A program made the translations under genes and the position numbers. A stretch of DNA of 64,000 nt from positions 434,001-498,000 of the forward strand of contig NC_009410.2 of the NCBI RefSeq assembly GCF_000002875.2, in the 5' to 3' direction. The DNA comes from Leishmania infantum JPCM5 (taxonomy: Eukaryota > Euglenozoa > Kinetoplastea > Trypanosomatida > Trypanosomatidae). The stretch's first letter is position 1; each line of letters starts with the position of its first letter. This document shows positions 49,555-61,817 of this stretch, piece after piece. A model generated the notes under the pieces. It did no database searches. It saw only the letters and a list, made by a program, of their open reading frames with translations, and was not told where the DNA came from.

Positions 49555-50608
49555 TCGCGCGCCGCTGCTTCGCTTGATGTTTTCTTTCGTTTTTTGTATT
49601 AGGTGTGTGTGTGTATGTGTGTGTCTGCATCTGCGCGGTTGGTCGTGCATTACTGTATTGGTTGGGCTTTTGACGTTTACGTTTCTCGCGCTTCACCACC
49701 AGCCGCAGCCGCAGCCGCTGTTTGTCTCGCGAGTCGATCGATCATCTCTCTTGAAATCTTTGTCCTTGACGTCAGCACGCGAGTCCTCTGTGGCACGGCG
49801 TGGGCGTCACGGAAAACAAAAGAGGGCGAAACTCGCGTGTAACGGGCCCCACGCACATGCGGCAACGACGCAAAAATGATCCGGCCGCACAGGTCATGTG
49901 TGCGCTCAGGCGTGTATGTCGAGGGTTGTTTGCAATGCCCGCGTGTAGGCTCGCGGGATCGCATGGGCACACGTGCCTGCATGAGTAACCCATTTCGAAG
50001 TTTCTGTGTACCATTTCCTACTCTCCTTTGCCTCATCACCTTCTCCTCTCCTGTCCACCCCCCCCCCTCCCGTCTCGCCTCACCGTGCATCCACAGCTCA
50101 GGCAGTGCTCCCCACCCCCTACGCTTTTCAGTTTTTTCTGTGCTCCCTTGCCCTCCCTCCCAGCCATCGAGGGCGAACCAGCCAACCAACCACGGGAGGG
50201 ACAGGCGACGGCAGCGAGAAGACCACATTCGCCTGTACGCCAGTAAGCGTGAGCCAAACCCACCCACCCACACACACACACACACACACAACGAGAGCAC
50301 AAGAACCTACAAGGTCAGGGGAAGGTGGAAGGGAAGAGGTGAGCTCGCCTGCCTCCCGCTCGTTTGTCCTTTTTTTCTTTGTTGTTGTTGCTGTCATCGT
50401 AGTGGTGGTGGTAGTGCTCCACGCTGCTCGCGTGACGGGAGAATGCGCGTGCGCGTGTCTGCGTGAAACCCACACCCCCTCTCTGTAGTTTTAACTTTGT
50501 TGTTGGTTTGTTTTGGGGGCGCTGTGCGATTGCGAAGGCACGAGAAAAAAAAACGGTTCCGTAGATTTTGGAGGGCAAAGTGAGGTCTTCTCTGTTTTTT
50601 TTTTGTTT

Positions 50609-50635
50609 TGTGTGTGTGTGTGTGTGTGTGTGTGT
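50609..50635 (+). repeat. (TG)n microsatellite
   Basis: About 13 TG units follow a T-rich stretch in the spacer after the MORN gene. Confidence 0.85.
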
Positions 50636-52119
50636 ACGTGCGCGTGTGCAGCTGTGCCAGTGAAAGAGAGGCGGGATTGCTTATCAATAACAACGTGCAC
50701 ATAAGCATCATCGTCATTTCTCTCACGCTCTCTCTCTCTACGGCTTTTTCTTTTCTTTGTTTTGCTACCCGTGTGAGCCTTTACAGTGGCGTTCTTCAGA
50801 CGGCACTCAGGCCTCCCGCTCGCCCGCCCTTTAGGTCGTTGGTTGATCGCACACTTGATTTCGCTTTCGATCTCTCCTGTGCTTTTATTTACATCTTCCC
50901 CTCTGTTTCGTTCCTCTTCTTTTTGTTGGTTTTGCTTTTTTATTTATTTATTTATTTTGTGTTGTTTGTTTCAGCGTGGGCGTGCGTCTGTTGCCTCTGT
51001 GTGTGGGTCTGTGTGTGTGTGTGTGTGTATCTGCGCGCACGACTCCGCACAACCGCACAAAAAGGAAGACATACATAAAGTGAGAGCGAGAGAGCAAGCA
51101 ACTGGAAATAAAAAGTCATAAGAAAGAAATCAAATACGCCCTTGACCCTGCGCCACTCACCGCCCCACTCCCCTACATCCCTCATTGTGTGCTTGAGTGG
51201 CGTATCCATCCTCCGTCACTCTCCCTCTGTCTCGCTCGTGCACTCGACGGCCTTGTTTCTCGCACGCGCATCTTTCTTTCTTTTTCATATATATTCGCCC
51301 TTCCAACTTCTGCTATGTAACGGCAACGACAACACAGACAAGCACGCATGCATGCACAGGAATAGACAGACAGAAGCTTTTACGGCCTATCGATATATAT
51401 ATAAGAGCGAAAGGGAAGACGAAAGGAAAAGAAGAAGACCACCGTTTCTTGTGTCCGCCTCCCCATACACATTCAAGCGCCTGCTCTCCACTCACCACCA
51501 TCACCACCCCATACACACCCTTTCCTCTGTCGTGGCGGCGGTGAGCTCCTTCTTTTCTTTCGCTCCCCTCTGCTTCTGTTTCTGCCGTTTTCCGTTTTGT
51601 TTTTTGTTTGCTGACTTTGGCGCGAGAGGGGTTGTACACCTGTGCGTGCGCCGGTGTGCGCTCGTTCCCTTGGCGCTGCCTTTTCTGCTCGCCGTTGCCC
51701 TGCCCATTGCTCTTCGCATTCATCAACGCAACTCTTTACGCTGACGTTGTTTCGTCGCTCGCCGCCCCCTTACCTCTCCTTCTTCGAAACTCTTATCTGA
51801 CTGGCCTACCTTGCTTTCTCTCTCACATAAGCCCGTGCGTTCGTGTCTGGTGTGTGTATATCGGCCACCTTCACTCTACGCCTTTTCTCGCCCGTCTTGT
51901 CTTCATCTCTCTTTTTCTCTCTCTCTCTGCATGTGTGCGTGTGCGTCTGTGTGTGTGGTTTACCTAGCCCTTCCCTTCTCCGTCTCCCTCGTGGGTTGCA
52001 CACGCACCCGATTTCGTCTCTCGGGCGCCCCCTTCCCGTTCTTTCATGGTACTGCGTCTCCCCACACCAATCATCCATCACCACTTTTCGACTCTTTTTT
52101 CTTGCTTCTGTGTGGGTGG

Positions 52120-52197
52120 GTGTGCTGCCTTGCGTCATCTCGAGCACCATATTTTCAGGTTTTTGTGCTCGTTGTTTCTCTCAAGCTGCTGCTCCAG
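52120..52197 (+). promoter_or_regulatory. Predicted trans-splice acceptor region
   Basis: T/C-rich DNA with CAG at 52156-52158 (ATTTTCAG) and a second candidate at 52195-52197 (CTCCAG) lies upstream of the ATG at 52453. Confidence 0.4.
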
Positions 52198-52299
52198 CTC
52201 TCCGTCAGGTGCGCCTTTCGGGCTCGCTCCCTGTGTCCGCCCGCACACCCACCCCTTCTTACCTACCCTCCCTGCTCACTCTGTTTCGTGCGCGCTTGC

Positions 52300-52316
52300 T
52301 ATATATATATATATAT
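52300..52316. repeat. (TA)n microsatellite near a gene start
   Basis: Eight TA units lie 137 nt upstream of the ATG at 52453, probably in the 5' untranslated region. Confidence 0.8.
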
Positions 52317-52452
52317 CTTTGGAGGGGAGAAGTGAGTAGCCTCGTCTTTTTTTGCGTGATCGTGACGAACCTCTCGGCTTGTTCCATCATCGCTCCCTCT
52401 GCCGCTTCTGAACGACGCGAGAGTGAGGAGGGGAACAGAGGGAGAAGCGAGA

Positions 52453-55400
52453 ATGGAACAGCGTGCAACGCAGCGTGCTACTAGTGCACGTAGCGATCGC
52501 TATGATGGCCTCCTCCCTTTAAATCCGTCGCCGTCGATTCCGTCCCTAGTGATCACCACCTCCACACCGACGGTCGTACTGCCCTCCTCCCCGTCCACCG
52601 TTGCCTCGGCGCTTGGCACGCCGCTCGTGGAGACGTGTCCGCGGTCGCTCGCAGGTAGCTCCACGCACACCTCATTCTCAGGCGATCCCTCTCTCATCGC
52701 CTCGAGATCGCCGTCGATGCAGCTATCCAGCACTGCAGCCTCATTTGCTGCATCGTCCTTGCCCAGTAACTGGGTGGTGCACGACCCGCCCACTGCGGAC
52801 AAGGCGCCGGTGAGCGCCTCACTGCCAGCCGCGGCCGCCACCGTGTTCGCCTCACTCCTCCACCACTCCTCCGCCGAATCCACGCCCGACTCCTCACCGG
52901 TGCTGCATCCTCGCCCCGCAGCCCTAGCCACGATGAGCGCGGTGGCCCTGCACGATGCCGTAGAGCTGGAGAAAACAGATGCTTCACTTTTAGCCGACCT
53001 TTGCGGCCCCGGTCGCCAGAGGACCCCACGCTACGTGTCGACAGCCTCTATCACCGCGCCGACAGCCACTCCAGAAGCGGGCAATGCTGGCGCTCCCTGT
53101 ACAGACTCTGATTCGTCGTTGCCGGCGGCTCTGCGGCGCCTCTTCCGCCGCACGAGTGCCTCGAAGACTCTGCAGAGCAGGGATGATGGCGCTGACGCGG
53201 CCCTCACCGCAGATGACGAGCACGATGCCACCGCGCTCCTGCGCGCAGGTGCTCAAAGCAAGCTGCACCCCGGTCGCAGCCACAACTCCGGCGGCGCCGG
53301 CTCCCCACACGGCCCGTCGCCTGTGCCAAGCAGCACTCCTGCCGTTGCACTGGGGACGGCACCCATCGCGGCCGTCATGCCGGCGTTCGAGGAAGGGCCA
53401 CGTCCACCTCTCGCAACGCCTTGGTCCGGCGCCACTACGGCCAAGGGAGACAGTTCGGACCACATGGCAGCCGCAGCTAGCACTCCAGCGCCGCAGCCAC
53501 GCTGCGTGGCCACGCAAAAGGACTTCGCAAGTACCAGCAGCCAGAGGCAAGAGTCTCACATCTCACCGCGTGCGCGGTCGCAGGCGTACCTGAGTGTCCG
53601 TTCAGGCGCAGCGACCATGCCTGGCCAGTCATCGTTGTGTTCGCCCGTGTCGCCGACACCGAAGCGGCGCGTGTACCTGGGTGGCGCCGGCAATGTCTTC
53701 GCAGGCAAGGCCACGAAGGGCGTGGTCGTCAACTACTTCTCCAGCGCGGTTGAGCTGCAGAGTGGCCGACACAACTCCAACGCCAGCAGCTCCGTCTCCC
53801 CTGATCTTGGCAACGGCATGAACGACAAGGAGCTTTTAGTCGACGGCTCTGCAGAGAGCCGGCGCCCGGCGCTGAGCGGCGCGGCGACGGCGTTGAGAGC
53901 GGCGCCCCGTGAGGCCGCGACTTCCTCCAACTCAGCCTCCGATACAGCGGCGCCACCAGCGCTTTCAGGCACTGTTGATGCGGCCGCACCCAGGGAAGCC
54001 TCGGTTGGTGCAGATGCCTCTGCCAGCTGTACCGGTGCCCAGGCCATCGACGTAGCTGGTGCGGCAAGGCACTCCCCGCTGGCCGACGCGCGGGTCAGTG
54101 GGGACGTGGGTGCAAAGACGTCGACGACACAAACAATAGCGAAGACGGAGGAGCGCTTCCCCAGAAGCAGCGGACCACCTCATCTCTTCAATATGGTGCC
54201 ATCAAACCTTTGCAGTTTCCCAAAGGCGGCAATCACGAGCACACCGCAACCCTCCACCTTCGCCCACACCTCGCTAGCCACGTCAAGCGCGACGAGTAGC
54301 ACCTATAAAAGTAGAAGACAGCACGTGCGGGCGAGCAGCCAACCAGTGGCTTCCTCATGCTTGCTCTTCGCTCGCAGTGGCGCTACAGGCGTCTCTGCAC
54401 CGATGGCAGTGATGCAGCGCAGCCGCACCAACGAAGACGTGCACGGTAACAGTCATGGCAGCCACGGTCGTGACCAGCACAAAGGCTGGCACCGAAGAGC
54501 GGCACACACTGATGGCGGCTTCTCGACTCTTGCGCGAAGCGCTCATAAGCATCACCACGGACTCGGCTGTGGTGCTTCGGCACACCTGAGCGTGTCTCCC
54601 CACAGCTCTGGATGCACGTCCCCCGAGCAGGACGGCGCACAAGGGATCCGTGTACATTACACGCCGTCGTCCGTATCGTCGTTCCCCGCCCGCACCGAGC
54701 CCGCCGTAGATGACGATGATCGCGGCTTCAGCAGTGGCAGGTCAGCCGCCGTCTCCAAGTTCGGCAGCTTCTTGTTTTCCACGAATGTTACGAACACGCC
54801 TCGCCTCTCCGTCGACGACTCCGCGTCTCGGATGTCGTCGCCGTCGACGGTCTCGAGCATAAATCGGAACTCTTTCGTCGACCTCGCCGACAAGTCACCG
54901 CAGGAGCACCTGCCTCACAATTATCTCCACAGCAGCAAGCCTGCGTCCGCGCTGGTCCACAACGTCCCGGCGTGCGCGCGCGAGTCGCCGACATCGGAGG
55001 CAGACGTGATGCCTATCACGCTGGTGCCACCCACCAGTCTGCGGCGCAGCGGCCCAAGCGAGGCGTGTCTCAGTGGCAGTGTTGTTAGCAGCGACCAGCG
55101 GTGCTCGAGCAGCTCTGGCTGTGACAACTCCTGCGGTTGCATGCAGATGCACAACGGCGATGACGAGAAAGGCTTGGCGGCGCCGGCCAGCGCGACCCCG
55201 CCGCGCGGCGCCGCGTCCACCTTCGCCACCTCCTCGGTCGCTTCTCTAGCAGCGACGGTGACGAGTATTGTGGGCCGTCCGATCTCAGCGCTCTTCTCCT
55301 CTGGGAACCTTACGGCACCCATGAGCAGAAAAGGCAGCAACTCTACATTTCAGTTGTCGCCACCGGGTGCCTCGACGGGTCACTCGACACCGTGCTTTCA

Positions 55401-55899
55401 GGACGGCTTTGTGATGCGGCCGGATGCAGAGACGTTGCAGGGGCTGCTGCAAGGCAAGGTGCCGCGCATGCCGGGCTGCTCCATACGCGACTGGGCCGCG
55501 CACCTGAGTGCCAAGGAAGAGGAATCGCGCAGGCGGGAGCAGAAGCGCCACCACACGCCTCACCATCGCGCCAGTGGAGGCGCCACTCACTTTGGTGGTG
55601 GGGCGTCGCCCCCAAAGCCGGCCTCCACGGCGGCTTCACGAAACGCGCGGCTGCCGCGGATGACGCCTCAGGAGGTCTCCACCCACAACACACCGGATGA
55701 CTTGTGGATAGTCATCCGAAACGTCGTTTACGACTGCACCGCCTTTCAGCGCTACCACCCCGGCGGAGAGAAGTTGCTGCTAGCTTGTGGGGGGCGCGAT
55801 GCCACAGCCGTGTATGACCGCTTCCACGCGTGGGTTTCGTGCGAGAGCTTTATGGCGCCGTACGCGGTTGGTGTTGTTGCCCCTTCAGAGACCCGATGA
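52453..55899 (+). CDS. Large low-complexity protein with C-terminal NCB5OR-type cytochrome b5 domain
   Basis: ATG 52453 gives 1,148 residues. About the first 1,000 are Ser/Ala/Pro/Thr-rich and look disordered, with His-rich patches near residues 660-720. The last 80 residues are a cytochrome b5-like heme domain: TPQEVSTHNTPDDLW from about 1071, a VVYDCTAF segment, the first heme ligand in HPGG (His1102) and a second probable ligand His1125 in DRFHAWV, followed by ESF. The FH-x-WV-x-x-ES ending and the preceding IRDWAAHLS segment match the b5 part of the NCB5OR family rather than ordinary cytochrome b5. In NCB5OR this part is joined to CS and b5-reductase domains; here the protein stops right after the heme domain. 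It may donate electrons to a partner or sense redox state or heme. That is inference. Confidence 0.85.
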   Translation: MEQRATQRATSARSDRYDGLLPLNPSPSIPSLVITTSTPTVVLPSSPSTVASALGTPLVETCPRSLAGSSTHTSFSGDPSLIASRSPSMQLSSTAASFAASSLPSNWVVHDPPTADKAPVSASLPAAAATVFASLLHHSSAESTPDSSPVLHPRPAALATMSAVALHDAVELEKTDASLLADLCGPGRQRTPRYVSTASITAPTATPEAGNAGAPCTDSDSSLPAALRRLFRRTSASKTLQSRDDGADAALTADDEHDATALLRAGAQSKLHPGRSHNSGGAGSPHGPSPVPSSTPAVALGTAPIAAVMPAFEEGPRPPLATPWSGATTAKGDSSDHMAAAASTPAPQPRCVATQKDFASTSSQRQESHISPRARSQAYLSVRSGAATMPGQSSLCSPVSPTPKRRVYLGGAGNVFAGKATKGVVVNYFSSAVELQSGRHNSNASSSVSPDLGNGMNDKELLVDGSAESRRPALSGAATALRAAPREAATSSNSASDTAAPPALSGTVDAAAPREASVGADASASCTGAQAIDVAGAARHSPLADARVSGDVGAKTSTTQTIAKTEERFPRSSGPPHLFNMVPSNLCSFPKAAITSTPQPSTFAHTSLATSSATSSTYKSRRQHVRASSQPVASSCLLFARSGATGVSAPMAVMQRSRTNEDVHGNSHGSHGRDQHKGWHRRAAHTDGGFSTLARSAHKHHHGLGCGASAHLSVSPHSSGCTSPEQDGAQGIRVHYTPSSVSSFPARTEPAVDDDDRGFSSGRSAAVSKFGSFLFSTNVTNTPRLSVDDSASRMSSPSTVSSINRNSFVDLADKSPQEHLPHNYLHSSKPASALVHNVPACARESPTSEADVMPITLVPPTSLRRSGPSEACLSGSVVSSDQRCSSSSGCDNSCGCMQMHNGDDEKGLAAPASATPPRGAASTFATSSVASLAATVTSIVGRPISALFSSGNLTAPMSRKGSNSTFQLSPPGASTGHSTPCFQDGFVMRPDAETLQGLLQGKVPRMPGCSIRDWAAHLSAKEEESRRREQKRHHTPHHRASGGATHFGGGASPPKPASTAASRNARLPRMTPQEVSTHNTPDDLWIVIRNVVYDCTAFQRYHPGGEKLLLACGGRDATAVYDRFHAWVSCESFMAPYAVGVVAPSETR

Positions 55900-56207
55900 C
55901 CGTGGAGTGAACGTCGATGCAGCCTCTCTCTCTGTTTTTTTTTATTGATTCTAGCTTTTCTGTGTGCGATGAATCTAGTGCTCCAGATGTACACGCTTTT
56001 TGTTTACGAGGCAGAGGGGAGAGGGGGCTGGGGCGTACAGGCTCCGTAGCTCGACAGCCCACCTTTCTTTCCTTCCTCCTTTCGCCTCATCATCCATCTC
56101 CGCCGGGCTTTCAGGGGCGCTCATTTCTTCTTTTCTTTGGTGTTATGCCGTCTGCGAGCGCTTCCCTTTGCGTGGTGTGTGTGTGTCTCACTCCCTCCCT
56201 CTCCCTC

Positions 56208-56217
56208 TATATATATA
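56208..56217. repeat. (TA)n microsatellite
   Basis: Five TA units lie within CT-rich DNA about 310 nt after the cytochrome b5-domain stop codon. Confidence 0.7.
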
Positions 56218-58729
56218 GGCTTTCGTTTACGTTGCTGCTTTTGATGCTGGTGCGGAGGTGCATGCGGGATGCACAACGTCGCAAGTAGTTTCACGGTCAT
56301 CCTTTCGGTGTTTTTTTTTTGGAGGGGGCTCATCTCTCCTTTGATCTCGTTGCTTCTCATTCACGTTTTTTTTTGTTCATCTTCTTTTTCTTTTGTTGTC
56401 TCGCTGCCGCGGCGTCGAGCGATATAAGCAGTGGACCTCCCTACGGCTGCAACGTGTGCACCTTGCGTTGGCGTCGTTGTCATTGAGGCATCCTATTTCT
56501 TTCGGTTGTTTGTTTTTCGAGGGTGCGGGATGGAGGAGCTCTCATCGTCATTCTGCGTGAATGCATCTTTGTGTGGTGGGTGCCCTGTTTTCGCTTGCAT
56601 GATCATCTTTTCGTTGTGCCATCGGTCTACCGGTTATGCAGGGGGAAACCTGTCTCTTTTTTTTTTGCCTGTGAGTGAGCGTGTTTCGAAGGTAGAGTGG
56701 TGAGAGACGGAGGAAAGGCTGGCACTCATATGCCCAACTCTCCCTCCCGCGATGGAGTGCGATGTGGGTCGTCCTCTCGCCTCCTTCCTACTCGGCCACC
56801 TCCCCAGCATACCCCCCCCCCGCTTTACACCTCAGCATATGCGCATACATATGTATATATGCGTGTATGTCCTTTGCTTCCCTGGCTCGTTGTCCTTCTC
56901 CTCTTGCCTCGAGTGGTCCCGTATTATCGTTTCCTTCGGCGCCCCCTTCCGTCTGGGCGTACGACGGAGCGACACGAAAATACGCATATGGGGTCAACGT
57001 TGCTGTTCGGCTGGGCTCGCCTTTACCTTCTCTCTTTTTTCTGTCAACTTGAACAGGGGAAGCAGACGCGCGCGAAACGAAAGGCCCATCCCTCTTTGTG
57101 CATCGCGTACGAATACAAACTCCCGCACATGCGCAGGGACTCGAAGCGAAACGCTTTCGTAATACTACCTCTCCACCACCCACCCACCCTCCCTCACCCG
57201 CTCTCCCTGGCCGTTTTCCTCTGACGTCTTGTTCGCCCCGTTCGGTTAAACCTGCTCTTTCTTGCAGTCTTTTTTGTTGTTGTTGTTCTCTGTCCGCTCT
57301 CCCCAGTTGCTCCTCGCTGCCGCCGCCGCCGCCGTGCTCTTCCTTTGTTTTTTTTTTTGCTCGGGCCTTTCTTCCTCCGTTGTGTGCCTCAGTGGCTTCA
57401 GCCGTTGGGCGGTGTCGGAAGGTGTGTGTATGCGTGTGAGGGTGTGGGTGGGTGAGTGTAAGAGAGAGACGATGACTCGGTTCTTGTGTTTTGCTTTTCG
57501 TGTGAGTGTGTGTTTTCTGCACAGGCTTCTTCTGGTTATCTTATCTCGCGCTGCTGTTTCCTGAAGTGTCATGCCGCCTCCTCCCCTTCACCCTACGGCC
57601 ACTGGCCGTCGCGCAGTTTGGGTGGGTGTACAAGGTATGAATGCATGCGTACACGCACCATGCGCGCACGCCTACGAGAGAGCGTCACTGCCTTTATCGT
57701 GGCATACAGGCGCATGTCGACATCTCTCTGCCTCTCCTCCGCTACTTCTCCCCGTGCTTCCAAAACGTGAGACAGGGTTCGGGAAGGGAGGAGGCGGTGG
57801 CCAGTGGGCGTAGAGCGGGCGTACGTGCCGTACGTGCGCGTGAGTTTTCTTTTTGGCATTTCGTTGCTGGACCTTGTATATGTGTTTGCTCAAGCACAGA
57901 TTGTAAAGGGTGGTGGCGATGACGGCAATGAAAAAGGTGGTTCCAAGATCCAACGAGGTTCTCTCGGCTCCTCTCTTCTCCTGCCCGACGAGCTTTTCCA
58001 CCGCTTCTTCCGCTCTGACTCGTCCCTCGCACCCAACTGCTCGCTCTTGCCCGGCCTACGCCTCGCCCTGACACCCTCAGTCCTCTCAGCACGCGCGTGC
58101 TCCAGTGGCACAAAGCGGCACCGCCGTATGCAAATTTGGCGTCTGCGGGTTTGGTGGTGGTGTCAGCCGGGAGCGAGCGGTGGATGGGTGCGGGGGAAGA
58201 GGGGGGAGGGCTGACAGGGAAGCAAAGGGCAAGGGGAACAGAAAGCGGTCAGGATTGCAGCAGCTCAGAAGAAGAACAGAGGAAAACAACGGACTTACCT
58301 TCTTCTTGTTCCTTTTTTTTCTTGCCTCGCTGCATTCTGGGGCTCGCCTCTTGTTGTGTGCGCGTGCGCTCCTCTTTGCTGTCGCTTCTCTCCGAATTCG
58401 TTCCTTTGCGTTTTCACTCCGCATGCTGCGAGCACCTTCACCCACCCACACTTCTCCTCCCACTCCCCGCCCCCTTCTCTTGCTTTGTTTCCAGCTCGGG
58501 GGAAGAAGGGTGGGGGAAGGGGGGTACGCGTGCGTCCCTCTTCTACGTTCTCGTGTCCTTTTATCTTGCGTTTTTTTTTGTTTTGCGCACGTCATGGGGT
58601 CGCTTGGTTGTTTGCTTTTCTCTTTTCCATGGTCATGCAGCAGCTGCGCGGAGGCACCTGCACCTTTGCTCGCTTCCTTTCGTTTTCTTTCCCTTCCTTT
58701 CGTTGTTGTTCTTGTTGCTCGCTTGGAGT

Positions 58730-58748
58730 GGGGGGGGGGGGGGGGGGG
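58730..58748 (+). repeat. G19 homopolymer
   Basis: A run of nineteen G residues. The exact length is likely to be unreliable in short-read data. Confidence 0.8.
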
Positions 58749-59399
58749 CGCCCTTCTGTCGATCACGCTGTTTGCCCTACGCTAGCAATATCGCTCGCTC
58801 TCTCCCTCCTTCGTACTGTCCCCGCTCATCGCTGTTTGCTTCTAGCTCTGCCGAAGATTCATGTAAGCACCGCCTCGTTCGTTTTATACATCTGCAGGAG
58901 GTGAGGTATATGTGTGCGCATGTGCCCCTCTCACCTCTTATTTTTTTCTCTTCTTGCGTTGGCGTCTGCCACCTACGTTCTTATCTTAAGCTTGATTTGC
59001 GCACTCGCTTCCTAGCTACTTTTTCCGTGCCTTTCCCACTCCCCGCACACATACCCACCCACACACGTCAGCTCCTGTTTCATTGTTGTTCGGCTTCTCG
59101 ATTTCACGCACTCCATCCTCGTCACTCCCACCGTGTGCAGGACGCCCCGGGGCCGCTCCTGCCGGTGCTGCTTCATGCTACACTGTATCTGAGCACGCAT
59201 GGGCTTCTGGGGCTCTTCTCCCCTTTTCTTCCTGCTTGTCAGCTTCCTATGTGCATGCGTGGCCCATAAGGAGGGATGTCTGGTGCTCTGGAGCCCTTCT
59301 TGTGTTGTTTTCTCGATGGTGGTGATTGGTGGTGGTGGTGATGCTGCGCAGGTTCTTTGCGCTCCAGGCGCATCTTTCTTTGAGGGGATTGTTTATTGT

Positions 59400-59440
59400 C
59401 AAAAAAATATATACACAATATTTTGTAATATATATCTCGA
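59400..59440. repeat. AT-rich island with imperfect inverted repeat
   Basis: An A7 run leads into ATATATACACAA, then TATT, then TTGTAATATATAT. The arms can pair with one small irregularity. It stands out in an otherwise GC-rich region. Confidence 0.6.
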
Positions 59441-61781
59441 GGAGTGAGTAAGGGGGCACCATCATCGAATAGTGTTCTCACCCTCTCTCGGCATTGACCT
59501 TATCCGCGTGTCGACACGAACACGAGCGCGCAGGAACGCAGATCAAACGAGCAGCAGCACATCGGAGAGAGAGGGTGGAAGAGGATGGGGGACCGCTTGT
59601 GGAGGTGCTCGACGGCATCGCTGAAGACCCTCCTTTTTGTGTGTCACTCGCGTGTTTTTTGTCTGTCTGGGTACCTTCTCTTGTGCTTTCTTCTCCGTTT
59701 TTTTTTGTACTGTTTTCCCGTCCGTTGTAAGGAAGGCGCGACCTTCTCTTCCGTGGTCGTTTGCCACCTCATCTTCTCCACGCCCCTCAACTGCCTCCTC
59801 TCTCTTCCTCCCTCCGTACGCCCCCGAGCCGCTTTTCCGCTCACTAGTCATCGGTTTCAACTTCAACGAGTCCGCTCTAGTGAGTGCTGCACCTTCACAG
59901 AAACGCAGGCACGTCCATGTGAGTACCTCGCATTTCACTCGCTCGGATCACCGCGCCTTTGTCGTTTGAGGGTCGGCCAGTGTTCGCATTAGTCGCCTTT
60001 TTTTTTCACGGGCAGAGAGGGCTGTTTCGGCAGTGTGCATATGTGTGTGGGTATGTGTATGCTTCCACCATGTGACACTTAGGGTGTGCCTTTGTGTGGA
60101 AGCGAAGAGGGGGCGGGGGCTCGCCATCATCGTGGCATCTTGTCTTCGCTGCGCCTGCATCTGCTGCTGAATCGGATGCGGGGAAGCGCAAAATACGCGT
60201 GCATGCTTTCTCACGCTATCAGTCGCGGAGGAGAGAGAGTGTGGGGCGTAAGACGTTCGGAGACCATCTCGAATGCTGAATTCGACGCAGTGCTTCGTTC
60301 CTCCCCCAGCACTGATTCTCGTATACCCCCTTCAAGTCGTCGTCCCCCTCCCTCCTCCTTCACATCTCTCCGCCTCTTTCCGCCCTTCGCAGCTGTGGGC
60401 GAGCCTTCATAGATATGTGTTTTTCTCGCCTTCTTCCTGTGGTCACTGTCTTTGCTCTTTTGCTGTGTAGCAGGCATTGGACATACCAACCCCCTCCCCC
60501 TCCCTCACTCACTCCTCGCTGGTTCGTTAGCCGACATTTTCTCGCTCGCTCTGTGTCTGCCTGCCCTGCCGACCCACCCCCTGTATGCAGGTGTGACTAC
60601 ATCGTGATGGAAAAGGATCAAAGCCTCGTTGTCTCTGTCTGCCTGTGTGTGTGTGTGTGTGTGGGAGGGAAGGGGGGCTGCCTTTTATTGTCCCGCTGGC
60701 CTTTCTAGTTCTTTTTGGCGTTTTTCTCCTTTACTACGTGTGCGCACGCATAGACATACTCGCACACCTCGATATTCTCGAAAACTCTCCTGCTGCGTAT
60801 TCGTATGCAAACTTCCCGCTCCCCTCCCGGCGCTGTCAGCAGCCACTCTTTCCCTCTCTCCATTTCGTGGTCTTGTTCTTGATGAGTTCGTATTTTTTCT
60901 ACTTGTGACTCCCCTCCCCTCCCCCTTCTCCAAAGCACTTCCCAAGTGCGAGTTGCCTGTGGGTCTTTCTCTCTCCCCTTCTTCCGTGCCTCGCTCCGCA
61001 TTATCATTGACCGCCTTCTCTCCCTCGTCCGCAGGCCTGCTCTCTCCACCCTCTAATCCCTTCCACTCCCCCGCTAAGCATGCGCAAGCACACAGGAACG
61101 CGAATGGGAAGTATTTATGTCGTTCAACCATCTGCGACGCGTTTCTGCGCCGGAGGTGGCGTGGAGAAGACGAGCATGGGCGAGAACGCGTGAGTGCGAG
61201 GGAGGAGGGTGCTTGTGGGCCGCTGGAAGAGCGAAAGAGACGCGAGGAAACCGTGGCGCATACGCATGCAGGGTTTGGGGTCTTCCTATGTCTTCCGCGT
61301 CCTTGTCTTTTGTTTACCTCCATCTTCGCGATGTTCTGCTCTGCCTTACTGTCTGCGTTTCTTCCTCGCTCTCTGTATCTCGTGGTCTCTGTCTCGCCCT
61401 CTTCTGTGCTGCCCTCTTTGATTATTTTGTGCAGCTTGTTGCGCTGTACCCTCCCCACCTCCGATTTTCCTCGCCCTCTGCTCCGCCCTCCGCTCTCGCT
61501 CTGTTCATATCTCTTCGTCCTTTTTTTTTTGTGCGCTTCTGCTTTCTCTGTGCTCCTTCACAATTCTGTGTTTATTTTTTCAGTTTCTGGCACGTTGCAA
61601 AGCATGCACGCGTGAGCGCAAGGGAGGGCGGGCGGAAGAGGGAGAGGGTGTCATGTGCGGGTACGTTGTGTGTTCGTATTGGCGAGCCGTGTTCTCCTTT
61701 TTTTTTCCTCTGTCCGTCACCGTTAATCCCATCTCTATCTCTTTCTCTCACAAGTGTACTTCACTTGTTTTCGTTTTTGTT

Positions 61782-61783
<2 letters not shown>

Positions 61784-61814
<31 letters not shown>
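61784..61814 (+). repeat. (GT)n microsatellite
   Basis: About 15 GT units end at GCAGAG, so the tract is followed directly by a possible AG acceptor (CAG at 61815-61817). Confidence 0.85.

Positions 61815-61817
<3 letters not shown>

Larger units (their letters stand above)
49555..52452 (+). other. Intergenic region
   Basis: This 2,898-nt stretch includes (CA)n at 50270-50290, (TG)n at 50609-50635, T-rich blocks at 50590-50605 and 50934-50957, (GT)n near 51010-51028, and (TA)n at 51393-51403 and 52300-52316. CT-rich sequence fills its second half. No convincing gene. Confidence 0.65.

Noticed and set aside
57919..58071. Short ATG frame (about 49 codons) in the long spacer
   Set aside because: Codon use is unremarkable, no conserved feature is visible and it is not close to a strong splice acceptor.
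58097..59269. 390-codon plus-strand frame in the long spacer
   Set aside because: The product is Phe/Leu/Ser/Cys-rich with poly-Gly from the G19 run and shows no domain. This is what CT-rich spacer gives by chance.
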